A stretch of 64,000 nucleotides of DNA. It comes from Nissolia schottii. Taxonomy: Eukaryota; Streptophyta; Magnoliopsida; Fabales; Fabaceae. The DNA is taken from positions 152,367 to 216,366 of the forward strand of contig QANU01011207.1 of NCBI GenBank assembly GCA_003254905.1, written 5' to 3'. Below are positions 12,801 to 24,199 of this stretch, piece by piece. Position numbers and translations under genes: made by a program. The notes below the pieces were generated by a model, which was not told the DNA's origin, ran no database searches, and saw only the letters and a list, made by a program, of their open reading frames with translations. The first letter of the stretch is position 1. Every line of letters starts with the position of its first letter.

Positions 12801-14970
12801 CATTTATGAAAAGGCTTAACAAGATGTTGTTACATCCTTATCAAATCAATGCTTGACTATTGTGTTAAATTACTTTGACGACCCTTTCTAAGCTCTTAAG
12901 TGTTGCTAATTGTACTCAACAATTAGTTTAACAACATATTAATAACCCAAGCCACAAAAGAACAAGCAGTAGACTAATAACTTAGTTCCCAAACAAAATT
13001 AGCAAACCCACAAAAGTTTAGTAGCATGCAAAAAGAAACTAGAACATGTTACCATAATTTAACCATAGCGGACATGCAAGATGGACCAACATTAGATTTC
13101 ATAAATCCAAACAATCATCATAAGGAGTTAGAACCTGAATCCCACAAAATCTGTAGATGAGTAAGTGCTGAGAAAATTGGCTAGGTCATCCACCAATAAA
13201 AATACATAAACTCCATCAATACCGAGTGACTTGAAGGCTTCATTGAACAATATGGGCGATTTACTGTGACTGACAGGCTTTCCAATAATCCCAAATACTT
13301 TTGTATCAGGTCCAAGTTGTTTGAAATTGTACAGATTCAGCAGATCCTTAAGTGTAGGTTGACCAGGAGCTGAGACTACCCCTGACTCGAGGGTACCAAA
13401 AGTGAGATATCCACCAAATTTTGCACACAGTACACGTGAAATCAATCCCCTATCACCCATAACAAGTCCAATAAATGGAACCTGGAAATTCCAACAATAG
13501 TTATGCTAAAATTACTTATTATCATGTAAAAAGGCTCAACATATAGAAACATAAATTTCAGTGTTACAAGTAAAAGTATAATCAGAACTAGAGAAGTACA
13601 GCTATAACAGACATGTGACTTGAAATTAGCAACACAACTTTTAAGCATTAACAAATAAGACACTCATACAGTCCAAACCTATAGGAACATGACATGTTAG
13701 CGATAACATATGAGAAATCAAGTTCGCATACGAGAATCGGATTACCATGGACCGAATTGTTACATACGCGTCTTACTTGAGAATGTGCCATTATCTGAAA
13801 CATGCGAGCCACATCAGTGATCTCCAAAGCAGTTGTTGCAATCTTCACAATGTCTGCTCCAGTTGCCTGTATTCTTGCTACAAGGTTGCCAAGATCCTCA
13901 ACTGACGGAGTATGCTGATAGTTGTGAGATGAAACAATGACCTTGGTTTTATCATGCGTCTTCCCACGTATAGAGTTGTAGAACTGATTTGCAACCTTTG
14001 GAGATGCAGAAGAAATAGGAAATGCTTCATTTAAGTTTCAGAGTTTAGACATCAGATAGCAAATAAAATCAAGAAAGTATCTGACCTCACCAAATGAGAG
14101 GAAAAAGTGTAAATGGGAAACAAGGAAAAATTACTTGCTTTCAGATCCACTGCCTTAGATTTCTAGGCACTAGTTTGTGTATCATCAATACACGAGAAGT
14201 TACAGGCATTCACCCTGCAGTAGAGTTCCTAAAGCAAAGTTCAATGCCGGATGCTAGTAGCGTGAGATATATCCTAATATTTCTACTAGAATCATGTAAA
14301 GACTGATAAAATAACTTTTTTATTTTTTTTTACTGTGAATCTATCTCTGGAGTTATACAGAGAAGGGCGAGGAAGAACGAAAAAAAATAACAAATACCTT
14401 CAGTTCAACGTCAATGTAATCAGCTCCCAACTCCATGGCTAACCTTAGTGCATCCAACCGTTTGTCGTCATCGCCATCATACATACCACCTTCCCACTTC
14501 GGCCTTACCAAAAGGAAAAAAAACGCATTGAATTCCATCAAATGTAGAATGCTGATATTAAACACAGCACATCGAGCAACAAATTCCGAATACAAACTCA
14601 GGAAACGATATGAGGATGCAAAAACCTAACCTGTAAGTAAACAAGAGGGGCAGGGGACGGTGATTGATGAGGGCGGTGAGGTCATTGTGGGGGTCGAAGC
14701 TCTTGAGAGAGTCCAAGCGTATTTCAACGAGGTCAGCGCCGCTGGCTTTGGCCTTGTCCAGGTCAGCAACCATCTTCTCAACGGAATCGCCCATGGCGGG
14801 GGCGCAAATCAAGGTGGGGCTCTTCCTCATTGCTCCGCTGCTTCCCGCCAAACCGGACGAAGATTGCGACGCCAGCTGAAGAGAGAAAAACAAAAATCAG
14901 GAAGGGAGAGAAAAGGAGGAGGAATGAATCTGACCTGAGTAAGTGTGAAAAGGAGGGGGAGAGTGAACAT
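9891..14970 (-). CDS. Bifunctional 3-dehydroquinate dehydratase/shikimate dehydrogenase, chloroplast type
   Basis: Eleven exons join in frame: 14970-14935, 14875-14631, 14503-14398, 13995-13777, 13481-13135, 11676-11613, 11527-11419, 11336-11193, 10958-10810, 10228-10066, 9931-9891 (540 residues). The protein catalyses the third and fourth steps of the shikimate pathway, feeding aromatic amino acids. Residues about 30-250 are a type I dehydroquinase with His153 (SSHNY) and the Schiff-base Lys180 (VKIATTA). Residues about 262-525 are an AroE-type dehydrogenase: substrate serines in SHS (273-275), Thr320 and Lys324 in TIPHK, Asn345, Asp362, a GAGGAG NADP loop near 396 and Gln515. The five core exons match plant DHD-SDH genes closely. 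The first exon is uncertain: only the ATG at 14970 keeps frame through the predicted intron, and an ATG at 14830 in exon 2 would give about 513 residues. The residue after Asn345 is Cys where most relatives have Thr. Confidence 0.92.
12293..12408. repeat. Two-copy tandem duplication in the largest DHD-SDH intron
   Basis: Two adjacent units of 57 and 59 bp (12293-12349, 12350-12408) differ at only a few positions. They lie in the 1458-bp intron 11677-13134, which otherwise holds no recognisable coding or RNA sequence. Confidence 0.7.
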
Positions 14971-15291
14971 GCCACAATGTTGGGAGAGTCCATAGGGGCG
15001 TGTTTGGTTTGGGGGAATGGGAATGGGAATGGGAAGGGAAAGGGAAAGGGGATTTGGTTTGTTTGGGGTTGGTGAATGGTGATCGTAGTGGCTACTACAG
15101 TACTACAGCTTGCATAATGGAACAGGGTAGGTAGGTGGGTGGGACTCCCAACTCCCCCTACTCCTACGTTTCCTTCAAATTAAAAACAAACGTGGTGGGA
15201 CTCCCAACTGCTGGCTACACTCGTTCTTTTGTATTTCATGGTGTCCTCCATAAACTATCTTTTACTATTAAGTAATTTTTAAAACGGTGTG
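14971..15291. other. Upstream flank of the DHD-SDH gene with a GGGAAT-type microsatellite
   Basis: Contains the 5' flank of the shikimate gene. An upstream ATG at 14993 opens a reading frame that is out of frame with exon 2 if the 14935 donor is used. A short G/A-rich repeat (GGGAAT then GGGAAA units) lies at about 15017-15053. Confidence 0.5.
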
Positions 15292-15347
15292 GTGCCCCCA
15301 ATGGTTTAGTACCATTGGATGGTACCCCTATTTTCCATTCAAATATC
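15292..15347 (+). repeat. Left terminal inverted repeat of the composite segment
   Basis: Reads GTGCCCCCAATGG at the outer end. It is complementary to 20006-20059 over about 54 positions with a handful of mismatches. Confidence 0.7.
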
Positions 15348-15528
15348 TTTTAGTTAATTAAGTTTTTAATCTTTATAATATGAAAAAGTTTGGTTTTAGT
15401 CCCTCATTACAAGTGTTAGTCCCGGTAAAATGTGGAAGTTTGATTTTGGTCCTTGTGGACGGTTAGGGATGGACAGTGATGACGTGTCAGTTAACGTCGC
15501 TGACGTGGCGTCACACGTGGACCCGCCA

Positions 15529-16260
15529 TGTAACATCCGCTCTTTCCTTAGCAAAATCCCACTAGATAAATACCTAGAGATTTTCATGTTTGTTTGAATC
15601 ATTGGAATTATGAACTCTTAGAATTAAAATTTGTCGGTAGGAAAAATTTTAGTCGTTTTCTTAAAATTCTGTAAACACTAGAATAAACCTTTTTTGTCGT
15701 CTGAGTATAATCGCACGTCTAAAGTGTCCGTAAAAGGTACGGCTACAGACGAGAATTTATAAATACCCCAAGTGAGCCAAAATTATTACTTAGAAAAAAT
15801 TAGGAGATCACAAAGATGTAATCAGAATATTTTTAGAACAGCCATACGCGAAGTACCGGTATCGAAAACGATAAAACCTGATCAAAATTGATCTGCCGGA
15901 GCCCGTTAATTCTTGGCCACAAAAAGTGGCCAAGACACAATGCCATGCACGATTAGGAGGAGGGCCAAATGGCCTAGTCAAAGAGTCAAAGATGACTCAT
16001 GGTGGTGAATCACCATCTAATTATGCCATGCATGACATAAGCAAATTGGTCCAAGGGCAAAATGGGAAAGTGAAATTCAGCCCATGGCCTATAAATACCC
16101 CCCTTAGGTGAGAAAATTGGAAGAAAAAATAGAGAACCTTGTTGAACAGAAGGAAAGGAATGGAAGAAATGAAATAAAGGAAAGGAAAGGATTCGTAGAA
16201 ACAAGAAGGAAAGGAATGAAGGATGAACCCTAAATGCTACCAGCAACAACAAAACGACAT
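15529..16260 (+). mobile_element. Gypsy-type LTR fragment
   Basis: Begins TGTAACATCC after a CCGCCA flank. It carries a TATA-like CCTATAAATACCCC around 16088-16101 followed by purine-rich sequence, as expected for a U3/R/U5 region in plus orientation. I found no matching second LTR and no target duplication, so the right edge is approximate. A short open frame inside it is not treated as a gene. Confidence 0.4.
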
Positions 16261-17078
16261 CGTTTTTGGTAATTTTGCCTCCTGTGATAAACTCATAAAA
16301 TTAGACCTAAACTCGCGATTTTATGCGATTTTAATCGAGTTTACCCTAGTTTACTCAAAAACGAGTTTACATACGAGTTTGCTCGATTTTACTACTTAAA
16401 AACGTAAACTCGTAAGAGTTTACGAGTTAAAATGCAATCTTAATAACCCTACTCACACCTCTTCCCGTTTCTCTCTCCTCCCCACCCCCAATTTCACCTT
16501 CTCCCTCCCCACTCCATTCCTATTAAAATGATTATTCCCTATTACAAATTCACAATGTCAATCTAGTACAAAACCAACTTCCCATCTAACCTCCACTCAC
16601 TTTTAAGATTGGATTATGCAGTGAGAAAGCATTCAAACTATTGATCTTTGTTAACCAATAAAATTCATGACACTATTACTCCCAATCTGACACATAATGC
16701 TAGAAAGCATAAGGTATTCCCTTTTCCTTTTTTTATTAACAAAAAAACACTTTCTTTACTGTTGTTAGAGGACTAGTCATTGATGGAAATGGACTACAAG
16801 TGACAAGGTAGAATTAGATTGCACATCTTACACAAAGCTCATGCCCACATCCTGCATAAAAAAATCTTTTGATATCAATTAAAATGTTTCTCCAAAATCC
16901 CAAAATCATGAGACGTAGTTGTTATAGTGCAAAGAAGGAGATAATTCATCAGAGCACCCGTTACTAGTTAACAAATCCCATTTAACAGAAGGAAGTGTTA
17001 AACCACAATCTTCGAGCCAAGCTCGTCATGTTGCTAAATGAAGAAAAGAAAATACATGAATGAAAGAGGAAAGGTAAG

Positions 17079-17474
17079 TGATATGATTCCTGTCCGGCCA
17101 CTTGTGTTAACTTGATGCAGTCTGAACAGATTTTTTGCAGGACCACCTTGCTAGAAACTGTAGGTGATTGATGAGTTGTGTTTGGTTTTTTTTTGTGTTT
17201 CTATAAGAAGAAAAGAATGATATAAACGTCACACTCAAGGTGAGAAGGTGAGTGATAAGTCTTGGTTGATCACCACAAGTTGCCTTGATAAGATCAAATT
17301 TAGTTCTTTACCTAAGAACTAAAGTGAAGCTCTCACAATTAGGAGAAAAAACTCAAAATTCATTCATAATCTGATTTAAAGATTTACATTGAGTTCCTTT
17401 TATAGACTTAGTGGACTGCACCAAGATAGTGGATTTTCTACACTTTCCACTATGTATTTATTCCCCACTTGTAA
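17079..17474 (+). repeat. LTR copy A of the inverted-LTR fossil
   Basis: Starts TGATATGATTCCTGTCCGG and ends near TTCCCCACTTGTAA. It directly abuts copy B in the same orientation and is visibly more diverged than B is from C. Confidence 0.75.
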
Positions 17475-17874
17475 TGATGTGATTCTTGTCCGGCCACTTG
17501 TGTTAAATTGATGCATTCCAAACAGATTTTCCGCAGGACCGCCTTGCTAGAATCCGTAGGTTATTGATCGGTTGTGATTAGTTTTTTTTTTTCTGTGTTT
17601 CTATAAGAAGAAAAGAATGATATAGACGCTACACTCAAGATAAATGTGAGAAGGTGAGTGATAAGTCTTGGTTGATCGCCACAAGTTGCCTTGATAAGAT
17701 CAGATTTAGTTCTTTACCCAAGAACTAAAGTGAAGCTCTCATAATTGGGAGAAAAAACTCAAAATTCATTCATAATATGATTTAAAGATTTATATTGAGT
17801 TCCTTTTATAGACTTAGTGGACTGCACCAAGATAGCGAATTTTCTACATTTTCCACTATGTACTTATTCCCCAC
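17475..17874 (+). repeat. LTR copy B of the inverted-LTR fossil
   Basis: Starts TGATGTGATTCTTGTCC. Its reverse complement matches the right-hand copy at 19233-19633 almost throughout. It is followed by two near-identical blocks of about 165 bp (to 18165), each made of a 40-bp LTR tail plus about 127 bp of adjoining sequence. Confidence 0.8.
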
Positions 17875-19232
17875 TTAGCATTGAAACTAACACTAAGACT
17901 TCATTATCTAACATAAATGGCTAGGGACTCAAAAGACACTACAAACTAACCTAAGAAAGACTAAAAGTCATCTGAAAATAATGACCAAAATAAAATGGAT
18001 TTTCTACACTTTCCACTATGTATTTATTCTCCACTTAGCATTAAAACTAGCACTAAGACTTCATTATCTAACATAACTGCCTAGGCGCTCAAAAGACACT
18101 TCAAACACTAACTTAAGAAAGACTAAAAGTCATCTGAAAATAATAATCAAAATAAAATCACGAAAATTACATAAATAATATTAATTTTCAACTAATTAAA
18201 ACCAATTTATTCTAGCCCAATCTGCTTGTAACTTGATCACTTGAATTAGGCTCTATCTTGGATTTTCAAGTGACTTCTTCATGTTGGGCTTGAGTATTCT
18301 TTAAGCTGAAGAAGAATGGTCCATTTTGGGAGCTCATGTAATGTCCAATTTTTTATCACCCATGTGCACATATCATTCTCTCTCTTCAAAAAGATTCGTC
18401 CTCGAATCTTCCTAAAATGAACTCAAACGCAATCACTAGGTTCAAAAACCACATGATTTTGCGCCTCCATAAATTTTTGGGTTTCCAATCTGCTTCTCTT
18501 GTCAAACATTATTTGTGCCTTTTTATTTTTGCTTTAAGCTTCTCAACTTTACTTTCACCATCAACAATAGAAATTAAAGTCCTCGATGCCTCATCCGAGA
18601 TCACATCTTCAAGTTCTTGCAACAGAGAAACAAAACCACTTGGAAAATTTGGCATAAGTTCAGATTTAATGGGTGAAAACTCCCCAAGCTGATTCACAAT
18701 CAAATCTCCCTTTCCTATGCCAGCACTCTTGAATTGACATTTCGCATAAATACATAATTTTCTCTCAACTTGCTCACTTTGCTCATTTTTACACTCTTTT
18801 CTCTATTTTCACTCATCTCACTTTTTGGTTTTTCCTCTTTATTTTCACTCATTGTTTGCCTTTTGTGATTCGTTTCTTTCATGGCCTCTTTTCTTTCATG
18901 TTTTTCTCTTACCTCACTTCCCAAATTTCAAGGAGATGATTGTTGAACTTCCACTAATTCAACCTGTTTAGGCTGAATTGAAATTGGTTGCTCCGACTTT
19001 GGTTGGTTCCTCCATGGAATGGAGTTGGAACTAGAAGAATTTCTTGAATTCTTGCTCTTCATCCTTTCATAGAGCTGTTCAAATTTTGAATTGAAAAGCC
19101 TTTCTAGATTGCCAGCCAATGATTGCATTTGAACAGAAAATAAGTCTCCACCTTGTGGTGAATTTTCTTCTCCTAACATGTTAAACGAATTGCAAGGAAC
19201 ACTGAGCTCTAAATACCAAATGATGTGAAACC

Positions 19233-19633
19233 TGTGGGGAATAAATATATAGTGGAAAGTGTAGAAAATCCACTATCTTGGTGCAGTCCACTAAGTCTAT
19301 AAAAGGAACTCAATATAAATCTTTAAATCATATTATGAATGAATTTTGAGTTTTTTCTCCCAATTATGAGAGCTTCACTTTAGTTCTTGGGTAAAGAACT
19401 AAATCTGATCTTATCAAGGCAACTTGTGGCGATCAACCAAGACTTATCACTCACCTTCTCACATTTATCTTGAGTGTAGCGTCTATATCATTCTTTTCTT
19501 CTTATAGAAACACAAGAAAAAAAAAACTAAACACAACCGATCAATAACCTACGGATTCTAGCAAGGCGGTCCTGCGGAAAATCTGTTTGGAATGCATCAA
19601 TTTAACACAAGTGGCCGGACAAGAATCACATCA
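19233..19633 (-). repeat. LTR copy C of the inverted-LTR fossil
   Basis: About 401 bp, TG...CA-bounded, in opposite orientation to copies A and B. It is followed on the right by GTAAG, which also precedes copy A. Confidence 0.8.
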
Positions 19634-19776
19634 GTAAGGGAATTGCATATCTAAGTGTCCATGAGCTCCGTCGTTCAACCTTAAATCGAACGAAAGAGGA
19701 AAATATTAAGGCACAAGTACATGATTGACAAGGAGAAGAATTGCATATCTGAAAGGTGACAAGGTAAAATAAAGTG

Positions 19777-19885
19777 AGGGATGGGTTCGAGGAGAGGGTG
19801 GTTCAGGTGAGGAGGGTGACCAAGGTGGTTAAGGGAGGGAAGCAGCTCAGGTTCAGGGCAGTGATGGTGGTTGGCGACAAGAAGT
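19777..19885 (+). pseudogene. Captured fragment of the plastid ribosomal protein S5 gene
   Basis: The translated stretch begins [18 protein letters not shown] and continues through [17 protein letters not shown]. This matches the conserved start of the S5 domain in plastid uS5 (double-stranded RNA-binding part), a small-subunit ribosomal protein encoded in the nucleus. Only about 36 residues are preserved. Identity is lost right after GDK, before the loop that follows in real S5 proteins, and no transit peptide or C-terminal half is nearby. It sits about 120 bp inside the right inverted repeat of the composite segment, so capture by a transposon is the simplest reading. It may still be transcribed but cannot make functional S5. 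Confidence 0.75.
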
Positions 19886-20005
19886 GGGGATACATTCGGG
19901 AGAAGCCATATTTGCAAACAAATTTTTTATTAAGGACCAATGTGCAATATATTACAAATGTTAAATAGTGAAGTTTGTTGTGGTATCACTTGTAAATTTG
20001 AAAAA

Positions 20006-20059
20006 ATGTTTGGATGGAAAATAGGGGTACCATCCAATGGTACCAAACCATTGGGGCAG
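20006..20059 (-). repeat. Right terminal inverted repeat of the composite segment
   Basis: Inverted partner of 15292-15347. It contains a perfect hairpin GGTACCAT-CCA-ATGGTACC. Confidence 0.7.
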
Positions 20060-21225
20060 CATGATAGGCTTGCCCTAAATCTAAAATAGTAGTAAAACTA
20101 ATAAAAATAACATGTTGAGATGATAACTAATGTATAAAACAATTTCTTTCATGGGATATAAGTATTTCTCCTGTACCTATCTCTACTAATGGGTCTCATG
20201 CTGATCCTTGCTACCATGAACCGTACAAGATTTAATAGCAATTTCGGTTGATTGAGTATCAATAAAAGATTAACTAAATTATATAAAAGGATAAAATTTG
20301 GACACCAAAGTAACAGATATCTCATAGAATTTTTTTAATTAAATTGTATAATTAAAGTCATATTTTGTGTCGATCAAATTAGTTATACAAATGTCGAGAG
20401 CTAATAACTCAAGTAATATTTCTCTTAGTCTAATGTTAAAGAGTAACTTAAAAGAATCAATCGTATTTCATTTTTACTAACGGGCATATAATGCTTCAAA
20501 ACTCAAAATAAAAAATATAATTATCTTGATTATCACACTTATTACTTAAAAAGTCATTTAAACAAAATGAATTGTTTGTATGGTTGTATAAAATCTTTTA
20601 CATTGCCATGTATCAAAATTAAACTCATAAAAATATATATCAAGCACCAATCTGTTCTATATTTATTGTTTATCAACGATCAACTTGAAGGATTTAATTG
20701 TGGTGGACTAATATTTACAATTAAGGAGTTAGTACGAATCTCTTTGGATGTAAAATTAAAGAAACCTCTTAAAATGAACCCAAACTTATTATCTTTCTAC
20801 CTCATTAAAAGAAAAATTATGATATGTTTCTACTTTTTAGCATCATAATTTTATGAGAAAGATTATATTATCCAGTATACGGATATTTTGATTGGGTTTA
20901 ACATGTAAATTATTAAGGTCGCTAACCTTAGATTATTAAGGTCGCTAACCTTAGACACTATGTAGTCTAATGGGCCGGCCTAATCCATAAAAAGATATGT
21001 TAATAATGCTTAACAAGCACGCATGGCCCAATGATCTTGCACAACACTCACGATATCGGCGGCGGCAGAGCCCAAATCTACATAGCTTAATTAATACCAT
21101 ATGTATTATCGTATTAACATGCAAACCAAATCTATATATAATATAAAGGTTTATCTTAAGTCTAACACTAAGTGGGACTTGCCATTTAACTAAACTAAAG
21201 ATTATCTTTGAAATTCACTTTAGAC
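20060..21225. other. AT-rich spacer
   Basis: No supportable gene. A 93-codon AT-rich open frame at 20567-20848 has no recognisable domain and looks like chance. The only structure noted is the 23-bp tandem pair described separately. Confidence 0.5.
20909..20954. repeat. Exact 23-bp tandem duplication
   Basis: Two identical adjacent 23-bp units, each containing the near-palindrome TAAGGTCGCTAACCTTA. Confidence 0.85.
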
Positions 21226-21233
21226 CTTTTAAT

Positions 21234-21926
21234 TAGGGGTGGAAATAGGTAAAATCGTTTGTCAGGAGTCTTTGACTTAACTTATTTAAGGTTTAGTTCG
21301 GTCTAATCCATTTAATAAATAAGTCAAGTAAAAACTTGAAAGAAAAATCTTTTTAACTAAATAGATCAAGCCATAAGCTATAAAAAAGAGTCTATTAGAC
21401 TTAACAAGCCGGCCTATTTATGAAAAAATGTATTTTTCTCATTCTTGAATAAAAGGTTTTCAAATTCTTATAATATGACCTAATCATATTTAAAATAATT
21501 TTGCTTCTTATCTCTCTCACTTCCTTATAAACAAAGTCAATCATTTTTCTTTGACTCTTTATATCTTTTGTCTTTGTCTCAGCCATAGACACTCAATACT
21601 TCGTCTTTTCATTCAACTTGTTTTCTCTTGTATATCACTTCAATAATCTTTGAAGAATAATATTTTTTTTAGTTACTGATATTATTCATCTTTTTTCATG
21701 CTTATTTTGGTCATGTTAAACTTAAATGGTTGAAAAAAATGTACTTGTTTTTATCTATTTCTTGTTAATAACTTAATTAGATATACTTATGTGTAACTCT
21801 AATGATAAACAGTATCTAAATTTTTTGTTTTTCTTTGTTTCATGTCAACTTAAAAACATGCTTTCTGGTCACGTCAAAACCTATTAAAACCGAATTCTAA
21901 CCCAGCTCAACTCATTTCCACCACTT
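21234..21926. mobile_element. Non-autonomous hAT-type element, 693 bp
   Basis: Ends are TAGGGGTGGAAATAGG on the left and, reverse-complemented, AAGTGGTGGAAATGAG on the right. An exact 8-bp duplication, CTTTTAAT, flanks it (21226-21233 and 21927-21934), the target-site length of hAT transposons. No transposase is encoded. It lies in plain AT-rich spacer. Confidence 0.75.
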
Positions 21927-21934
21927 CTTTTAAT

Positions 21935-22951
21935 CCAATTTCAAGTACCAAATTTGTTCAACCAAAACAGTTTTTACCAAATCTATTCGATAATTTATTT
22001 CGAATAAGCGTTTAGTGTGGTTATCATCCACTTCACAATTAGTAAGTATCTTTCATTCTAAAACCTTAGTTCAAAGTTTGAATAGCAAAACTAAATATGC
22101 ATAAGAAATAATAATAATCTATGTGCTCTCTTATTATCAACCAGACAGACATAGCGAACCCGCCAACGTCACACAATAATCTCTGCAACGGGACCAACAA
22201 ACTGTTGCCTAGGCTTGTTGCAAGCATCATGAGATTGTGGGTCTGGCTCCTCTCGATCTACCAAGTGGCCTGAGAGGCTGAGATTACTAGAAAGACTCAA
22301 CTTGTGGTTTAGTCCCTAGCTAAAAACTTGGTCAGTGATGAGATGCTAATATGCTATCAAAGAATTCTATCAAAGAATTATCTTTGCACACAGCTCCTCC
22401 CAGTCAATATTTTCAGGTATGACCAGGTTGGGGTAGATGGTCACATATAAGTTTCAACTTTCACCAATTTTCAATTATAGGTCATGTTCCTGAAAGTATT
22501 ATCGATTATGAAAGTCACCTTCGAAATGAATGATCGGTCAATCACATATAAGAAAATTTTCATCAATTTTAGTTTTTAGTTCAGCCATAAAATTATCGAA
22601 GAAATATAAAAGTTGAGTTGAGATCCAGTGACAATAAAAGGTTATGAATTGGTTTAGTTTACGAGTTTAGGGAAAATAAAAGAAAAGAAAAATAAATAAG
22701 GTACTTAAACTTTACAAATAGTCACATTTCAATTTTAATTTTTTTAATTAAATTCTTAAACTACATAATCCTCAAAATAAGTCATTTTATTGAATTTATA
22801 GTTTAATTTGCTGTCGTGTCAAAATATCTAAATGACGTATACCAAAACTCTTGTATTTTTTTTATAATTTTTTTTACTCTTTATATATATATAATTTGAT
22901 CTTTCTAAAAACGCATTAAATTTATTTTAAAAAAATATAAGCACATCCTAA

Positions 22952-22987
<36 letters not shown>

Positions 22988-23244
22988 CCTCCAATTAAAA
23001 AAATACGAAATTAATTATAAAAATGTTATTTTTTCAATATCAAATGTTTTCTTCTTTATTCTTTAACTAAGTATTTCTTAGCAAAACTCATAACATATTA
23101 ATAATAAAAATTATCAAGTAAAATCATCACATTTTATCCTTATTTTTCTCTCTTCTCTCCCCTCTTTTTTTTTATTTTCTTCTTTTGTGAGTGTTAGAGA
23201 GGGAAGTTGTCATTGTTCTTCTTTCGTGGCATCCCTACCATATT
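21935..23244. other. AT-rich spacer with a TA microsatellite
   Basis: No gene is supportable. A TA dinucleotide run sits at about 22955-22982. The less AT-rich stretch at 22140-22330 is not recognisable. Confidence 0.45.
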
Positions 23245-23960
23245 TTATTTTTCTTTATTTAGAAGTTTTCTTATGTGTTCGTTCTCTTTTATTATTGTAG
23301 TTTTGTTTTCTTTGTGACTTTCTTTATACCTTTTTTTCGTNCTCTCAACCCTTATCCGATCATGCTCCTGTACGGCACACAGGATCTCCTCCATGGAGAA
23401 TCGAAGGAGGTCCATCGTAAATGCTCCAGGGCTAGGATCAACAGCTGTTGCCAACATCTCCTCCGCAATGTCACCCTAACAATATTCAAACACAGATCAT
23501 GCATTCAACTAATCCAAACCACATATTTTGAATAAATTGCAGAAAAGTAAAACTTACCACAGTCCCTATGGGCGCCGACTCTCGAGCAATCCACCGCCGA
23601 GTAATCTTCCTATACCACTGCATGTATTGTGACCGTGCAGTGAGCGGCTGCTGCAGTGGATGCTGAGTGGTAACCCGGGCAGCCCGATCATCCCAATACC
23701 CAATGTATTGTCTGTGGACAACCGGCCAATCTAGCTCAGTCCGTCCAGCCAGTGTGATGCTGTGCAGGTGATCGGGCTAGTGCGGTCTGCTTGGTATGGG
23801 TTAGTCCATACCGAACTGTCGCATCACGCGATCGGGCTGGTGCCACTCTACAATGAAAAAGCAAATCAGTGGGACTATGGCCTGCCAGCTCGCTGCCCCC
23901 GACAAGCAGACCCTGGGGAGGGCTGCCACTAAGTCAGGCGTATATGGCTGCCAGACAATC
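23245..23960 (-). pseudogene. Plant mobile domain (MAIN/PP7-long-form type) fragment
   Basis: On the minus strand from about 23960 the translation reads QIVWQPYTPDLVAALP, then VPLICFFIVEWHQPDRVMRQ. Further on, after a frame change, come QYIGYWDDRA and MQWYRKITRRWIA. These are hallmark segments of the plant mobile domain, found both in MAIN-type host proteins and in MULE transposons. An in-frame stop follows MRQFGMD and the downstream frame differs, so the copy is broken. A probable next exon (about 23490-23350) ends at the single N at 23341, where the contig join hides the rest. I infer a transposon-derived copy because it is decayed and lies among other elements. Confidence 0.65.
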
Positions 23961-24199
23961 TGCAGATATGTAAAAAGTTGTTAGCGAGGTGAACTCATAC
24001 CGAAGGCAAGTACATGTATGTCAAGTACATAGTTGAATGGCAAGTACATGTAAACATATGTTAGTCAATTGAGTTGATGGGACGCTAAAGGTATGTTGGG
24101 ACGGAATTTTGGTTCGGGTTAAGGTTTACGGGCTATAGTTAATCACTTAGAGTAGGTTATGGTGTTTGGGTTAGTGGTTTAGAGGAGTGTATAGGTCAG

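Larger units (their letters stand above)
17079..19633 (-). mobile_element. Ty3/gypsy fossil with LTRs in inverted orientation
   Basis: Three LTR-like copies of about 400 bp are present: two tandem copies in plus orientation at the left (17079-17474, 17475-17874) and one in minus orientation at the right (19233-19633). The outer ends are TGAT...ATCA, and the sequence GTAAG flanks both (17074-17078 and 19634-19638). The interior reads on the minus strand. A gag-like start lies just inside the right LTR, after a primer-binding-like TGGTATTTAGAGC. The remnant near 18.4-18.7 kb resembles the SLLQEFEDV region of plant gypsy polyproteins. Most of the polyprotein is missing and the element is broken. 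The right LTR and left copy B look very similar, so it is fairly young despite the rearrangement. Confidence 0.75.
15292..20059. mobile_element. Composite segment bounded by 54-bp inverted repeats, carrying a gene fragment
   Basis: The left end (15292-15347) and right end (20006-20059) are inverted copies with a few mismatches. Each holds a hairpin with arms of the type GTACCAT/ATGGTAC. Between them lie a gypsy LTR-like fragment, a rearranged gypsy fossil and, close to the right end, a plastid rps5 gene fragment. A host gene piece between long terminal inverted repeats is what Pack-MULE-type DNA transposons look like. I found no transposase and no clear 9-bp target duplication, so the superfamily is inference. 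It could also be two unrelated inverted copies of one short repeat. Confidence 0.5.

Noticed and set aside
15926-16111. 61-codon frame within the gypsy LTR fragment
   Set aside because: Lies across the LTR promoter and TATA region and shows no domain.
20567-20848. 93-codon plus-strand frame
   Set aside because: AT-rich, lysine/isoleucine/leucine-heavy translation in spacer, with no signal of coding use.
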